Assembly (NCBI RefSeq): GCF_018449475.1
Contig: NZ_JAHCQH010000023.1
Coordinates: 108,207-172,206 of the forward strand
Direction: 5' to 3'
From: Ancylobacter radicis
Lineage (GTDB): Bacteria; Pseudomonadota; Alphaproteobacteria; Rhizobiales; Xanthobacteraceae
DNA length: 64,000 bases
Shown: piece after piece, positions 38,641 to 48,474 of the stretch
Layout of the letters: each line of letters opens with the position of its first letter
How positions within the stretch are numbered: the stretch's first letter is position 1
Made by a program: the position numbers and the translations under genes
The notes under the pieces: generated by a model
Database searches by the model: none
What the model was told of the DNA's origin: nothing
What the model saw: the letters and a program-made list of their open reading frames with translations, nothing else

Positions 38641-40008
38641 TCAACATTCGGGCAGATTCACCGCAAGGCCGCCGAGCGAGGTTTCCTTGTATTTCGAGGC
38701 CATGTCGCGCCCCGTCTCGCGCATGGTCACAATTACCTTGTCGAGCGAGACGATGTGGGTGCCGTCGCCATGCAGGGCGAGGGAGGCCGCATTGACCGCG
38801 CTGATGGCACCGAAGGCATTGCGTTCGATGCAGGGCACCTGCACCAGCCCGCCAATCGGATCGCAGGTCATGCCGAGGTGGTGCTCCATGCCGATTTCGG
38901 CGGCGTTCTCGATCTGCGCATTATTGCCGCCCAGCGCGGCGGCAAGGCCCGCGGCTGCCATGGAGCAGGCGACCCCTACTTCGCCCTGGCAACCGACCTC
39001 GGCACCGGAGATCGAGGCGTTCATCTTGAACAGCGCCCCGATGGCGGTGGCGGTGAGCAGGAACAGGTGCATGCCCGCCCGGCTCGCACCCGGACAATGG
39101 TCACGGTAGTAACGCAGGGTCGCCGGCACCACGCCGGCGGCGCCATTGGTCGGGGCCGTCACCACCCGCCCGCCGGCGGCGTTTTCCTCGTTCACCGCGA
39201 TGGCGTAGAGGCTGACCCAGTCCATCACCTCATGCGGGGTGCGGGAGTTGCGGGCGATCAGCGTGTCGCGGATCGCCTTGGCGCGGCGTTTCACCTTCAG
39301 CCCGCCGGGTAGTTCGCCGGCGGTGGAGATACCCCGGTCGATGCAGGTCATCATGGTGTCTGTCACGAGATCGAGGTGGCGGTCCACCTCCTCGGCCGGG
39401 CGGCGGGCCTGCTCATTGGCGGTAACCATCTCGGCAATGGAGAGGCCGGAGCGAGCGCCCAGCGCCAGAAGATCGCGCGCATTGCGGAAAGGGTAGGGAA
39501 GGTCGGGCTCGCCTGCGACGGTCGTTGGCTCGCCAACCTCTGCCTCGGGCACCACAAAGCCCCCGCCGATGGAGCACCAGCGTTCCTCGACGAGCAGGCT
39601 TCCGGCGGCGTCAAAAGACCTGAAGGCGAGTGTGTTGGGGTGCTTTGGCGCGGGGGTATGGCCATCGAACAGGATGTCGGCGGTGGCATCGAACGCGATT
39701 GCCTGCGTGCCCGCCACGATCAGGCGCCTGGCGTCCGTCACGTCGGCGACCAGCGCCTCGGCGCGGTCAGGATTGATTGTCTGGGGGCGTTCGCCGGCGA
39801 GGCCAAGGATGATCGCCTTGTCGGTGCCGTGGCCCTTGCCGGTCCAGGCCAGCGAACCGAACAGCACGGTCTCGACGCGCACGGTGCGGGCGAGCAGATC
39901 CGAGGCCGACAGGGCGTCGGCGAAGCTCGCGGCGGCCACCATCGGCCCCACCGTGTGGGACGAGGAAGGCCCGATGCCGACCTTGAAGAGCTCGAACGCA
40001 CTGATCAT
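38641..40008 (-). CDS. sdaA: L-serine ammonia-lyase (serine dehydratase), iron-sulfur type
   Basis: 455 residues in a single chain. The N-terminal beta domain begins [19 protein letters not shown]. The alpha domain carries [27 protein letters not shown] and [17 protein letters not shown] with the cluster cysteines. It converts L-serine to pyruvate and ammonium. It follows soxG after 81 bases, so serine made from sarcosine-derived glycine and the released one-carbon unit can enter central metabolism. This gives the operon an outlet. Confidence 0.95.
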   Translation of the reverse strand: MISAFELFKVGIGPSSSHTVGPMVAAASFADALSASDLLARTVRVETVLFGSLAWTGKGHGTDKAIILGLAGERPQTINPDRAEALVADVTDARRLIVAGTQAIAFDATADILFDGHTPAPKHPNTLAFRSFDAAGSLLVEERWCSIGGGFVVPEAEVGEPTTVAGEPDLPYPFRNARDLLALGARSGLSIAEMVTANEQARRPAEEVDRHLDLVTDTMMTCIDRGISTAGELPGGLKVKRRAKAIRDTLIARNSRTPHEVMDWVSLYAIAVNEENAAGGRVVTAPTNGAAGVVPATLRYYRDHCPGASRAGMHLFLLTATAIGALFKMNASISGAEVGCQGEVGVACSMAAAGLAAALGGNNAQIENAAEIGMEHHLGMTCDPIGGLVQVPCIERNAFGAISAVNAASLALHGDGTHIVSLDKVIVTMRETGRDMASKYKETSLGGLAVNLPEC

Positions 40009-40089
40009 CGACGCTGCCGCCCCCGCCTGCCGCTGTCGCGGTCTGTTCTTGGTATCACGCCCTCAGGACCGGATCGTTGCCGGCGGGCG

Positions 40090-40683
40090 TCAGTCCAGTT
40101 CCCGCCGCCCTTCTTCGAGCAGGCTCCAGACATAGGGCGCGAATGAGCGCCAGACATCAATGCGGAAGGTCTCGCCCGCCGTGCGCGAGAGCACGATTTC
40201 CGCCTTGTGAAACAGCGTGCGGGTGCACATGCCCACCGGAAAGCGGCCGAGACCGAGGTCGAGCGGGCATCCCTGGTTGAGCACGAAGGCGGCTTTGGGG
40301 CCGGACAGTTCGATGCCGACGCTGCGGGAGGAGACATCGACCAGCGAATGCGGAAGGCCCGCCGTTGCAGCCTCGATGGCGGCCGCGATCGGACCGGCCT
40401 GCGCGCCGGGCGCGAGCAAAATCCACTCATCCGGCCCGAGCCACAGGGCGGAGCGGCCTTCATTGCTGGCGAATCGGCAGGCCTCGCGCGGCAGCGCGAC
40501 GCCGAAGGCCTCGCCAGCGGGACCGATGGCCGACTCGCGGCCGCGAAATACGAGGCGGGCGGTCCGGTCCAACGTGGTCAGACGCGCGGTGGCGCGGCGG
40601 GGTGAGCCCGAGGCGAGGCTTGCCAGCGGATCAGCGGAGACCGGCATGGTCGAGTGCCCGGCGGAAGAGGGGGTATCAAGCAT
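40090..40683 (-). CDS. soxG: Sarcosine oxidase gamma subunit
   Basis: 197 residues of the SoxG family: LGPDEWILLAP, HSLVDVSSRSVGIELSGPKAAFVLNQGCPLDL and CTRTLFHKAEIVLSR. It is the small fourth subunit of heterotetrameric sarcosine oxidase, related to GcvT/YgfZ folds. The start overlaps the soxA end by 8 bases, so the two are translationally coupled. Confidence 0.92.
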   Translation of the reverse strand: MLDTPSSAGHSTMPVSADPLASLASGSPRRATARLTTLDRTARLVFRGRESAIGPAGEAFGVALPREACRFASNEGRSALWLGPDEWILLAPGAQAGPIAAAIEAATAGLPHSLVDVSSRSVGIELSGPKAAFVLNQGCPLDLGLGRFPVGMCTRTLFHKAEIVLSRTAGETFRIDVWRSFAPYVWSLLEEGRRELD

Positions 40684-43600
40684 TCAGGCGCTCTCCCTTG
40701 GGGTCGTAGAACATCGGCTCGACGACCTCGACCTCGATCACGCTGCCGGGCATCGGCACGGACAGCTTCTGGCCGATGCGTGCCCGCCCGCCCTTGATGA
40801 CGGCCAGAGCGATGGAGCGGCCGAGCACCGCGCTGTGATAGGCGGAGGTGACATGGCCGAGCATCGGCACGGGTACCGGCGCCGTGGGATCGGCAACGAT
40901 CTGCGCGCCTTCTTCCAGCACGGTGGCCGGGTTGGTGGTGAGCAAGCCGACCAACTGTTTGCGATCGGGGGCGGACATGGAGGCGCGGGCCAGTGAGCGT
41001 TTGCCGACGAAATCCTTCTTGGCCTTGCCGACCGCCCAGCCGAGATTGACGTCATCGGGGGTCGCGGTGCCGTCCGTCTCTTGCCCGACGATGATGTAGC
41101 CCTTCTCGGCGCGCAGCACATGCATGGTTTCGGTGCCGTAGGGCGTGATGCCGAAGCGTTCACCCGAGGCGTGGATCGCCTCCCAGATGAAGCGGCCATA
41201 TTCAGCCGGCACGTTCACCTCGAAGCCCAGCTCGCCGGTGAAGGAGACGCTGAACAGCCGCGTGGGCACACCGCAGATGCGTCCCTCGCGCACGCTCATA
41301 TGCGGGAAGGCTTCCTTGCCGAGGTCGATCCCCTCGACCAGCGGCTCCAGCACGGCGCGGGCATTCGGGCCCTGCACGGCGATCACCGCCCATTGCTCGG
41401 TGGTGGAGGTCAGCCACACGTCGAGGTCGGGCCACTCGGTCTGGAGATAATCCTCCATATGGGCGAGCACGCGCGGCGCGCCGCCGGTCGTGGTGGTGAC
41501 ATGGAAGCGGTCCGGCGCCATGCGACCGACCACGCCGTCATCCATCACGAAGCCATCCTCGCGCAGCATCACGCCATAGCGCAGCCGGCCGGGCTCGAGC
41601 TTCGCCCAGGCATTGGTGTACATGCGGTTCATGAACTCGGCGGCGTCCGGGCCGACGATCTCGATCTTGCCGAGCGTCGAGGCGTCGAACATGCCGACGG
41701 AAGCGCGGACCGCCTTGCATTCACGGGCGACAGCGGCGTGGAGATCCTCGCCGGCCTTGGGGAAGTACCAGGCGCGCTTCCACAGGCCGACATCCTCGAA
41801 GGCGGCGCCATGCTCGGCCGCCCAGTCATGGATCGGGGTCTTGCGCACCGGATCGAACAGATCGCCCCGCGCCTCGCCGGCGAAGATGCCGAAGGTGGTG
41901 GGGGTGAAGGGCGGGCGGAAGGTGGTCAGCCCGATCTGCGGCACCGGCGTGCCGAGCGCCTCGGACACGATGCCGAGGGCGTTCATGTTGGACGTCTTAC
42001 CCTGATCGGTCGCCATACCGGTCGTGGTGTAGCGCTTCATATGCTCGATGGAGCGCATGCCCTCGCGGGTGGCGAGCTTGATGTCCTTGGAGGTGACATC
42101 GTTCTGCCAGTCCACGAAAGCCTTGGCGAAAGCCGGGTTTCGGTTGTGCGGGGTGGCGCCGATGAAGCCGTCATTGCCGAGGTCCGGCGCTTCGGCCTTG
42201 AAGGAACGGGACGAGGCGCCGTTCACCGGCGTCGCACCGCGCTGCGGCGAGGCGGTGTCACGCGCCGCCTTGGCGGCGGCCTCGCCAGCGGCATAGCCGT
42301 CTTCCAGCACGGCGTTGAGCCCATAGACGCCCCGGCAGGCGCCGGCAGAGCGCTCGCGCTCGACCGAGGTGCCCGGCAAATATGACCCGGAGGCCGCGTC
42401 CCAGACCAGCTTGCCGCGCGACTGGGAGAACAGATGGAGGCTCGGCGTGTAGCCGCCCGACATCAGCACCGTGTCGCACGCGATGGTCTCGGACCGGCCG
42501 ACTGCGCCGCCGGATACTTTGGCGAGATCGGCGGAGGAGACGCGCAGCCGACCGGACGTGCCGGTGACGACGGTTCCCGGCCGCACGTCAATGCCAGCGG
42601 CGAGGGCGCGGCTGGGGAGTTCACCGTGAAGCTGCGGGCGCAGATCCGCGATCGCGGCGATGGTGACGCCGGCGGCCTTGAGTTCCAGCGCGGTGCGATA
42701 GCCGGAATCGCAGGCGGTGAAGATCACCGCCCGGTCGCCAGGCTTGGCGCCATAGCGGCTCACATAGGTGCGTCCGGAATCGGCCAGCATCACGCCGGGC
42801 CGGTCATTGTCGGGGAACACCAGCGGGCGCTCATGCGCACCGGAGGCGATCACCACCTCGGTCGCCCGCACCTGCCAGAGCCGTTCGCGCGGCAGGTCGT
42901 GGTCGGGAGCCGCGAGGTGTTCGCTCACGCGCTCGGCCAGCGCGATCATGTTGTGCGGGAAGTAGCCGAAGGCGGTGGTGCGCGGCAGAAGCGTAACGTT
43001 CTCATGCTTCGACAGGCTCGCCAGCGTGTCGGCCAGCCAGGCTTGCGCCGGCTTGCCCTCGATGGTCGCGCCGACTTCCGCCAGCAGCGAGCCGCCAAGC
43101 TCCGCCTGCTCGTCGCACAGGATCACCCGCGCGCCGCTCTCCGCCGCCGCCAGCGCCGCCGCGAGGCCGGCCGGGCCGGCGCCGACGACGAGCACGTCGC
43201 AGAAGGCATAGTTCTGGGTGTAGCGATCCGGGTCGGGCAGGGTGGGTGCCTTGCCGAGGCCGGCCATGGCGCGGATCTTCGGCTCGTAGAATCGCTTCCA
43301 CGCTCCCGCCGGCCACATGAAGGTCTTGTAGTAGAAGCCCGCCGGCAGGAAGGGGGCGGCGAGGTCGTTGATCGCGCCGGCATCAAAGGCGAGCGAGGGC
43401 CAGCGATTCTGGCTCTCCGCGCTCAGCCCCTCATAAAGCTCGACCTGCGTGGCGCGCAGATTGGGTGCCACGCGTGCGGCATCGCGGGCGACGGCAACGA
43501 GGGCGTTCGGCTCATCGGAGCCCGCCGACAGGATGCCGCGCGGACGGTGATATTTGAACGAACGGCCGAGCAGATGGACGCCATTGGCAATCAACGCCGA

Positions 43601-43711
43601 GGCCAGCGTATCGCCCTTGTAGCCGCTATAGGTCTTGCCGTCGAAGCGGAAGGAAACAGGCGCCGAGCGATCGATGCGCCCGCCGGACGGGGTGCGGAAG
43701 CGGTTGGTCAT
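40676..43711 (-). CDS. soxA: Sarcosine oxidase alpha subunit
   Basis: 1011 residues, normal length. An N-terminal ferredoxin-like region (FRFDGKTYSGYKGDTLASALIANG) is followed by an FAD/NAD domain (VLVVGAGPAGLAAALAAAESGARV). The C-terminal half is a GcvT-like tetrahydrofolate domain (EDVGLWKRAWYFP, TTTGGAPRVLAHMEDYL, GELGFEVNVPAEYG). It binds NAD and folate and converts the bound imine product to 5,10-methylene-THF plus glycine. The start overlaps the soxD stop by 4 bases. Confidence 0.96.
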   Translation of the reverse strand: MTNRFRTPSGGRIDRSAPVSFRFDGKTYSGYKGDTLASALIANGVHLLGRSFKYHRPRGILSAGSDEPNALVAVARDAARVAPNLRATQVELYEGLSAESQNRWPSLAFDAGAINDLAAPFLPAGFYYKTFMWPAGAWKRFYEPKIRAMAGLGKAPTLPDPDRYTQNYAFCDVLVVGAGPAGLAAALAAAESGARVILCDEQAELGGSLLAEVGATIEGKPAQAWLADTLASLSKHENVTLLPRTTAFGYFPHNMIALAERVSEHLAAPDHDLPRERLWQVRATEVVIASGAHERPLVFPDNDRPGVMLADSGRTYVSRYGAKPGDRAVIFTACDSGYRTALELKAAGVTIAAIADLRPQLHGELPSRALAAGIDVRPGTVVTGTSGRLRVSSADLAKVSGGAVGRSETIACDTVLMSGGYTPSLHLFSQSRGKLVWDAASGSYLPGTSVERERSAGACRGVYGLNAVLEDGYAAGEAAAKAARDTASPQRGATPVNGASSRSFKAEAPDLGNDGFIGATPHNRNPAFAKAFVDWQNDVTSKDIKLATREGMRSIEHMKRYTTTGMATDQGKTSNMNALGIVSEALGTPVPQIGLTTFRPPFTPTTFGIFAGEARGDLFDPVRKTPIHDWAAEHGAAFEDVGLWKRAWYFPKAGEDLHAAVARECKAVRASVGMFDASTLGKIEIVGPDAAEFMNRMYTNAWAKLEPGRLRYGVMLREDGFVMDDGVVGRMAPDRFHVTTTTGGAPRVLAHMEDYLQTEWPDLDVWLTSTTEQWAVIAVQGPNARAVLEPLVEGIDLGKEAFPHMSVREGRICGVPTRLFSVSFTGELGFEVNVPAEYGRFIWEAIHASGERFGITPYGTETMHVLRAEKGYIIVGQETDGTATPDDVNLGWAVGKAKKDFVGKRSLARASMSAPDRKQLVGLLTTNPATVLEEGAQIVADPTAPVPVPMLGHVTSAYHSAVLGRSIALAVIKGGRARIGQKLSVPMPGSVIEVEVVEPMFYDPKGERLNA

Positions 43712-44001
43712 TTCGCCTGATCTCCCGCGATGTCCGGGCGCGTTTCACCGGCCTTGTAGGTAACGACGAAGAAGTCGCTCACCGTGTCGCGCACGGCGTT
43801 GAAGAAGCGGCCGCAGCCATGGACGTGCCGCCAGCGTTCAGCGTGCAGGCCCTTGGGGTTGGTGCGGTTGTAGAGGAAATCGGCCCATTCCTCGTCCGTG
43901 AGGGTGGACGGGTCGGCCGGGCGGGCGATGTGAGCCTCGCCGCCATAGCGGAATTCCAGCTCGGGCCGGGCGCCGCACCAGGGACAGGTGATGATGAGCA
44001 T
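43708..44001 (-). CDS. soxD: Sarcosine oxidase delta subunit
   Basis: 97 residues from the ATG at 44001; longer upstream translation in this frame lies inside soxB and is rejected. The zinc motif CPWCGARPELEF, ADFLYNRTNPKG and WRHVHGCGRFFNAVRDT identify SoxD. It is a structural subunit of the heterotetramer. It lies 11 bases after soxB and overlaps soxA. Confidence 0.93.
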   Translation of the reverse strand: MLIITCPWCGARPELEFRYGGEAHIARPADPSTLTDEEWADFLYNRTNPKGLHAERWRHVHGCGRFFNAVRDTVSDFFVVTYKAGETRPDIAGDQAK

Positions 44002-44012
44002 CGCGTCCTCGC

Positions 44013-45263
44013 TCAGTGCGCAACGGCGGCCGCGGCCGCCTCGTCGATCAGGAAGCCGTCGCGGAACCGCTCCAGCGTGAAGGGGGCGTTGATCGGGTGC
44101 GGCGCGTCTTTCGCGATGGTGTGGGCGAAGACATTGCCGGACCCCGGCGTCGCCTTGAAGCCGCCCGTGCCCCAGCCGCAATTCACATAAAGGCCCGGCA
44201 CCGGCGTCTTGGCGATGATGGGCGAGCGGTCCGGCGTCACATCGACGATGCCGCCCCAGTTGCGCAGCATGCGCAGGCGACGGAACTGCGGAACGAGCTC
44301 GCAGATGGCGTCGAGCGTGTGGGTGGTGATGTGCAGCGCGCCGCGCTGGGAATAGGAAGTATAGGCGTCCGTGCCGGCGCCGATGACCATCTCGCCCTTG
44401 TCGGACTGCGAGATATAGGCGTGGATGGTGTTGGACATGACGACCGTCGGGAAGGCCGGCTTCACCGGCTCCGACACCAGCGCCTGAAGCGGGTAGCTTT
44501 CCAGCGGCATGCGGACGCCCGCCATCGCCATCACCACGCTGGTGTGGCCGGCGGCGGAGACGCCAATTTTCTTCGTGCGGATGAAACCACGCGAGGTCTC
44601 GACACCCTCGACCGCGCCGTCCGCCCCGCGGCGGATACCGGTGACTTCGCAGTTCTGGATGATGTCCACGCCACGCGCATCGGCGGCACGGGCAAAGCCC
44701 CAGGCCACCGCGTCGTGACGGGCCGTGCCGCCGCGCCGCTGCAAGGCACCGCCGAGGATCGGATAGCGCATCGAGGAGATGTTGAGCGGCGGGCAGAATT
44801 CCTTGCACTGCTCGGCGGTCAGCCATTCATTGTCGACGCCGTTCAGCCGGTTGGCGTGGACGTGACGCTTGAAGCTCTGCACGTCATGAATGTTGTGGGC
44901 GAGCATGAGCACGCCGCGCGCCGAATACATGACGTTGTAATTGATGTCCTGCGACAGGCCTTCCCACAGCTTCACCGAATGCTCGTAAAGCGCGGCGCTC
45001 TCGTCGAACAGGTAGTTGGAGCGCACGATGGTCGTGTTGCGGCCGGTATTGCCGCCGCCGAGCCAGCCGCGCTCCAGCACCGCGACGCGGGTGATGCCGT
45101 GCTCCTTGGCGAGGTAGTAGGCCGCCGCGAGTCCATGGCCGCCGGCGCCGATGATGACAGCGTCATATTCGGGTTTGGGATCAGGATTGCGCCACTGGGG
45201 CTGCCAACTCTTGTGACCGCCAAGGGCGCGGCGGAGAAGTTCAAGGCCGGAGAATTTCTGCAA
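44013..45263 (-). CDS. soxB: Sarcosine oxidase beta subunit
   Basis: 416 residues if translation starts at TTG 45263. This start gives [17 protein letters not shown], the usual SoxB N-terminus and length, and has GGAGG (minus strand, 45273-45269) five bases upstream. The first ATG in frame (45305) has no such support. The FAD motif is [21 protein letters not shown]. The covalent FMN/FAD catalytic subunit oxidises sarcosine. It is the first gene of soxBDAG-sdaA. Confidence 0.93.
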   Translation of the reverse strand: MQKFSGLELLRRALGGHKSWQPQWRNPDPKPEYDAVIIGAGGHGLAAAYYLAKEHGITRVAVLERGWLGGGNTGRNTTIVRSNYLFDESAALYEHSVKLWEGLSQDINYNVMYSARGVLMLAHNIHDVQSFKRHVHANRLNGVDNEWLTAEQCKEFCPPLNISSMRYPILGGALQRRGGTARHDAVAWGFARAADARGVDIIQNCEVTGIRRGADGAVEGVETSRGFIRTKKIGVSAAGHTSVVMAMAGVRMPLESYPLQALVSEPVKPAFPTVVMSNTIHAYISQSDKGEMVIGAGTDAYTSYSQRGALHITTHTLDAICELVPQFRRLRMLRNWGGIVDVTPDRSPIIAKTPVPGLYVNCGWGTGGFKATPGSGNVFAHTIAKDAPHPINAPFTLERFRDGFLIDEAAAAAVAH

Positions 45264-45362
45264 TTTTGCCTCCGACAGTGATGTGCCTGATCGATGATGA
45301 ACCATGCTCGCGCGGCGGCGCCGCGAGGGCGAGCATTGTTTCGGCGCGGCCGTTGAACAAAT

Positions 45363-45380
45363 GCGACATGAGATGCGACA
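45363..45380 (-). promoter_or_regulatory. TGTCGCAT direct repeats before soxB
   Basis: Two copies of TGTCGCAT (minus strand, 45380-45373 and 45368-45361) lie 12 bases apart and about 100 bases before the soxB start. The core TGTCGC equals the repeated half-site before gbcA. A shared GbdR-type regulator is a reasonable guess. The rest of the 237-base gap to the next divergent gene shows no other feature. Confidence 0.4.
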
Positions 45381-45500
45381 GCCCCTCGCCTGGACGAATG
45401 CGCGATCACGCGGAGGTTATCGGTTGCGCTCACATTTCCCTGCGGAAGCCATGATGCGTGCCTACGTCCGGTTCGACTCTTTGAGAACGGGATTCACGCG

Positions 45501-46337
45501 ATGTTCAATAGCGGCAACTTCGACGCCAAGCGCCTTCTCGACCAGTTCCTCTCGCCCCAGTCCGGCAGCACCGGTAACCTGCCGACGTCAACCGGTGGAG
45601 CCAGCCTTGCCAATTCTCTCGGCGGGTTGCTTGGCGGTCTCTCCGGCGGGACGACCAGTGGCGCGGCGCAGCCCTCCGGCAGCGGCGACCTTCTGAGCCA
45701 GGCCAAGGGCTATCTGTCGAACAATGGCGGTTCGCTCGCCTCGGGCGCGGCGGCAGGTGCTCTTGTCTCGCTGGTGCTCGGCAACAAATCGGGACGCAAG
45801 GTCGCCAAGAGCGCCGTGGCGCTGGGCGGCCTCGCCCTCGTCGGTACGCTCGCCTACAAGGCCTATCAGAATTACCAGCAGGGCGGCCAGCCGCAGCAGG
45901 CGGCAACCCCTTCGCCGACCCACGGGGCGCAATTGCCGCCGCCGGATTCGCCCTTCAACCCGGCACAGGCGGACCGCACGCAACTGCCTCTGGTTCTTTT
46001 GCGCACCATGATCGCGGCTTCGCTGGCGGACGGCCACATCGACGAGCGGGAGCGCGTCGCCATCAGCGGCAAGCTGAACGAGCAGGGCGCGCAGCTTGAT
46101 GAAGCCGAACGCTTTCTCACGGCGGAATTCGCCAATCCGGCGACGGTGGAGAGCTTGGCCCGCGAGGTGGCGACACCTGAAGAGGCCGCGGAAGTCTACA
46201 TGACCGCGCTTCTGGCGATTGACGCGGATACGAGTTCCGAGCGGGCCTTCCTTGCCCGGCTGGCCCTGGCGCTGAAGCTGGATCCTGCGCTGACGCCGCA
46301 CCTTGAGGCTGCGGCACGTTCAGCCAAGTTGAGCTGA
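45501..46337 (+). CDS. DUF533 (YebE-like) membrane protein with TerB-like domain
   Basis: 278 residues. A Gly/Ser-rich N-terminus is followed by a glycine-rich hydrophobic segment (about 72-120; SLASGAAAGALVSLVLGNK, ALGGLALVGTLAYKAYQNYQQGG). The C-terminal half (about 155-278) is a TerB-like helical domain with LVLLRTMIAASLADGHIDERERVAISGKL and FLARLALALKLDPALTPHLE. This is the DUF533 family, inner-membrane proteins of unknown function often linked to envelope stress. It is monocistronic as far as I see. Confidence 0.88.
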   Translation: MFNSGNFDAKRLLDQFLSPQSGSTGNLPTSTGGASLANSLGGLLGGLSGGTTSGAAQPSGSGDLLSQAKGYLSNNGGSLASGAAAGALVSLVLGNKSGRKVAKSAVALGGLALVGTLAYKAYQNYQQGGQPQQAATPSPTHGAQLPPPDSPFNPAQADRTQLPLVLLRTMIAASLADGHIDERERVAISGKLNEQGAQLDEAERFLTAEFANPATVESLAREVATPEEAAEVYMTALLAIDADTSSERAFLARLALALKLDPALTPHLEAAARSAKLS

Positions 46338-46360
46338 CGCCTGTTGGCGAAGCGTTAAGG

Positions 46361-46375
46361 TTAAGCCGTCCTTAA
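46361..46375 (+). promoter_or_regulatory. CtrA-type box before the outer-membrane protein gene
   Basis: TTAAGCCGTCCTTAA is a full TTAA-N7-TTAA site 70 bases before the next gene. It is preceded by another TTAAGG at 46355. It resembles the CtrA site before pal. Confidence 0.5.
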
Positions 46376-46444
46376 AGTTTCGCTGCAATCCTTGCCGCCG
46401 TCGAATGTTGCCGGAGGATTTTCCGGCGCCTCGGGGGTGGTTGG

Positions 46445-47137
46445 ATGCGTTGTTCATGGTGGTCGTCGCGACTCGCCCGTGGTGTCTGTGGAGCCGGCGG
46501 AGCCTTGATGCTTGCCGTCTGCAGCGCCTCTGCGGCGGATATCGGCTCATCGGCGGACGATCTCCTGGCCAAGGCCCCGGTCATCGAGGATGAGAGCGGC
46601 TGGTATCTGCGTGGCGACATTGGCTATGTCGTCAACGAAACGCCGGACTGGTCGCAACTCGACTTCACGCCATCGGTTGATCCAGCGATCGATGACGCCT
46701 GGCTGATCGGGCTTGGCGTCGGCGTCCGTCTCGCCGACTGGCTGCGGGCGGACCTGACGGTCGATTACCGTGGCAAGGCCGACGTGTCGGCGCAGGGCTT
46801 CTCTGCCGATTTCAGCACCGCAACCGCGCTCGCCAATCTCTATGTCGATCTCGGTAGTTGGAAGGGGCTCACGCCCTATGTCGGTGCGGGTGTCGGCGCC
46901 GGCTACGTGTCGCTCACCGATGTCGAGTTGCTGGGCGCGGACATCGGCGATACCGATGGCTGGGGAGTGGCCTGGGCGCTCATGGCGGGCGTTGTGGTGG
47001 CTGTGGCACCGAACTGGCAGGTCGATGTCGGCTATCGCTATCTGAGCCTCGATAGCGTCGATCTGGGCGGTGGCGTGCCCGATTTCCAGCAAAGCGCGCA
47101 CGAGATCCGCCTCGGTGCCCGCTACCTTATCGATTGA
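46445..47137 (+). CDS. Outer-membrane beta-barrel protein
   Basis: 230 residues from ATG 46445, with GGGGGTGG just upstream. The signal peptide ends in SASA-AD at about residue 30. The mature part alternates hydrophobic strands as in 8-stranded OmpA/opacity-type barrels ([68 protein letters not shown]) and ends in a basic, aromatic-containing strand ([11 protein letters not shown]). It is related to the abundant Rhizobiales porin-like Omp25/Omp31 group, but specific function is unknown. Confidence 0.87.
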   Translation: MRCSWWSSRLARGVCGAGGALMLAVCSASAADIGSSADDLLAKAPVIEDESGWYLRGDIGYVVNETPDWSQLDFTPSVDPAIDDAWLIGLGVGVRLADWLRADLTVDYRGKADVSAQGFSADFSTATALANLYVDLGSWKGLTPYVGAGVGAGYVSLTDVELLGADIGDTDGWGVAWALMAGVVVAVAPNWQVDVGYRYLSLDSVDLGGGVPDFQQSAHEIRLGARYLID

Positions 47138-47256
47138 GGCGCGTTTCTCGGATCGACCTTCGCGCCGGAGCGTGTGTTCGTGGCGCTCACCTGGAAGGTA
47201 TCCCAAAAATCCGCTTGCGCAGGGCCGGGGCCGGGAGTAAATCCCCGCTCGGGCTA

Positions 47257-47298
47257 TCCCACCCCACCGTGGGACGTCCATCTGAGAGGATGGCTAAA
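47257..47298 (+). ncRNA. serC leader RNA (two-hairpin motif)
   Basis: Two consecutive hairpins directly before serC. The first is TCCCAC / GTGGGA (47257-47262 with 47269-47274, loop CCCACC). The second is CCATC / GATGG (47278-47282 with 47289-47293), and its loop TGAGAG plus the stem hold the Shine-Dalgarno sequence GAGAGG. The arrangement matches, from memory, the serC RNA motif described upstream of serC in alphaproteobacteria. Formation of hairpin 2 would hide the ribosome site. The ligand or factor is not known to me. Confidence 0.72.
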
Positions 47299-48474
47299 AT
47301 GACTATGAATGCTCTGCCGGCGGCGAAGCCGGCCAATCCCAATTTTTCGTCTGGTCCTTGCGCCAAGCGTCCCGGTTGGACGCTGGAGGCTTTGAGCGAT
47401 GCTCCGCTCGGCCGCTCCCACCGCGCCAAGGTTGGCAAGAACAAGCTCAAGCTTGCCATCGACCTCACTCGCGAGGTCCTGCAGATTCCCGCTGACTACC
47501 GCATCGGCATCGTTCCGGCGTCCGACACGGGCGCGGTCGAAATGGCGCTGTGGTCGCTGCTCGGCGCTCGCCCGGTCGATCTGCTCGCCTGGGAAAGCTT
47601 CGGTGAAGGCTGGGTGACGGACGTCGTCAAGCAGCTCAAGCTCAAGGACGCCCGTGTCCTCAAGGCGGGCTATGGCGAGCTTCCCAACCTTGCCGAGGTG
47701 AATTTCGACCATGACGTGGTCTTCACCTGGAACGGCACCACCTCCGGCGTGCGCGTCGCCAATGGCGACTGGATTGCCGCCGACCGCACCGGCCTGACCA
47801 TTTGCGACGCGACTTCAGCGGCTTTCGCCCAGGAACTCGACTGGGCCAAGCTCGATGTCGTCACCTATTCCTGGCAGAAGGTGCTGGGCGGCGAAGCCGC
47901 GCACGGCATGCTGATCCTCTCGCCGCGCGCCGTGGAACGCCTTCAGACCTATGTCCCGGCCTGGCCGCTGCCAAAGATCTTCCGTCTCACCTCCGGCGGC
48001 AAACTGATCGAGGGGATCTTCCAGGGCGAGACGATCAACACGCCGTCCATGCTCTGCGTCGAGGACTATATCGATGCGCTGGAGTGGGCGAAGTCGGTCG
48101 GCGGGCTCAAGGGTCTCGTCGGGCGTTCGGACACGAATTTCAAGGTTCTCGCCGACTGGGTCGCCAGGACCGACTGGGTCGACTTCCTCGCCAAGGAGCC
48201 GGCGACGCGCTCGAACACGTCCGTCTGCCTTGTCGTTGCCGATCCCGAGGTGAAGGCTCTGCCCGCCGACGCGCAGGAAGCTTTCGCCAAGGCGCTTGCC
48301 GCAGCGCTCGAGAAGGCGGGTGTCGCCTATGACATCGGTGCCTATCGCGATGCTCCGGCAGGCCTGCGTATTTGGGCCGGCGCGACCATCGAGGCGTCGG
48401 ACCTTGCGGCGCTGCTTCCCTGGCTCGACTGGGCCTATGGCGAAGCCAAGGCCGGCCTGAAAAAGGCAGCCTGA
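47299..48474 (+). CDS. serC: SerC, phosphoserine aminotransferase
   Basis: 391 residues from ATG 47299, eight bases after GAGAGGA; the ATG at 47290 lies inside the leader hairpin and is less likely. The family motifs are [25 protein letters not shown], the PLP lysine in [15 protein letters not shown], and [16 protein letters not shown]. It transfers the amino group from glutamate to 3-phosphohydroxypyruvate in serine synthesis. It is followed by serA after 213 bases, the usual pair in this group. Confidence 0.95.
   Translation: MTMNALPAAKPANPNFSSGPCAKRPGWTLEALSDAPLGRSHRAKVGKNKLKLAIDLTREVLQIPADYRIGIVPASDTGAVEMALWSLLGARPVDLLAWESFGEGWVTDVVKQLKLKDARVLKAGYGELPNLAEVNFDHDVVFTWNGTTSGVRVANGDWIAADRTGLTICDATSAAFAQELDWAKLDVVTYSWQKVLGGEAAHGMLILSPRAVERLQTYVPAWPLPKIFRLTSGGKLIEGIFQGETINTPSMLCVEDYIDALEWAKSVGGLKGLVGRSDTNFKVLADWVARTDWVDFLAKEPATRSNTSVCLVVADPEVKALPADAQEAFAKALAAALEKAGVAYDIGAYRDAPAGLRIWAGATIEASDLAALLPWLDWAYGEAKAGLKKAA

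Noticed and set aside
44002..44826. Upstream extension of soxD
   Set aside because: The open frame continues into soxB coding sequence, but the product there has no family similarity. The ATG at 44001 gives the normal 97-residue SoxD.
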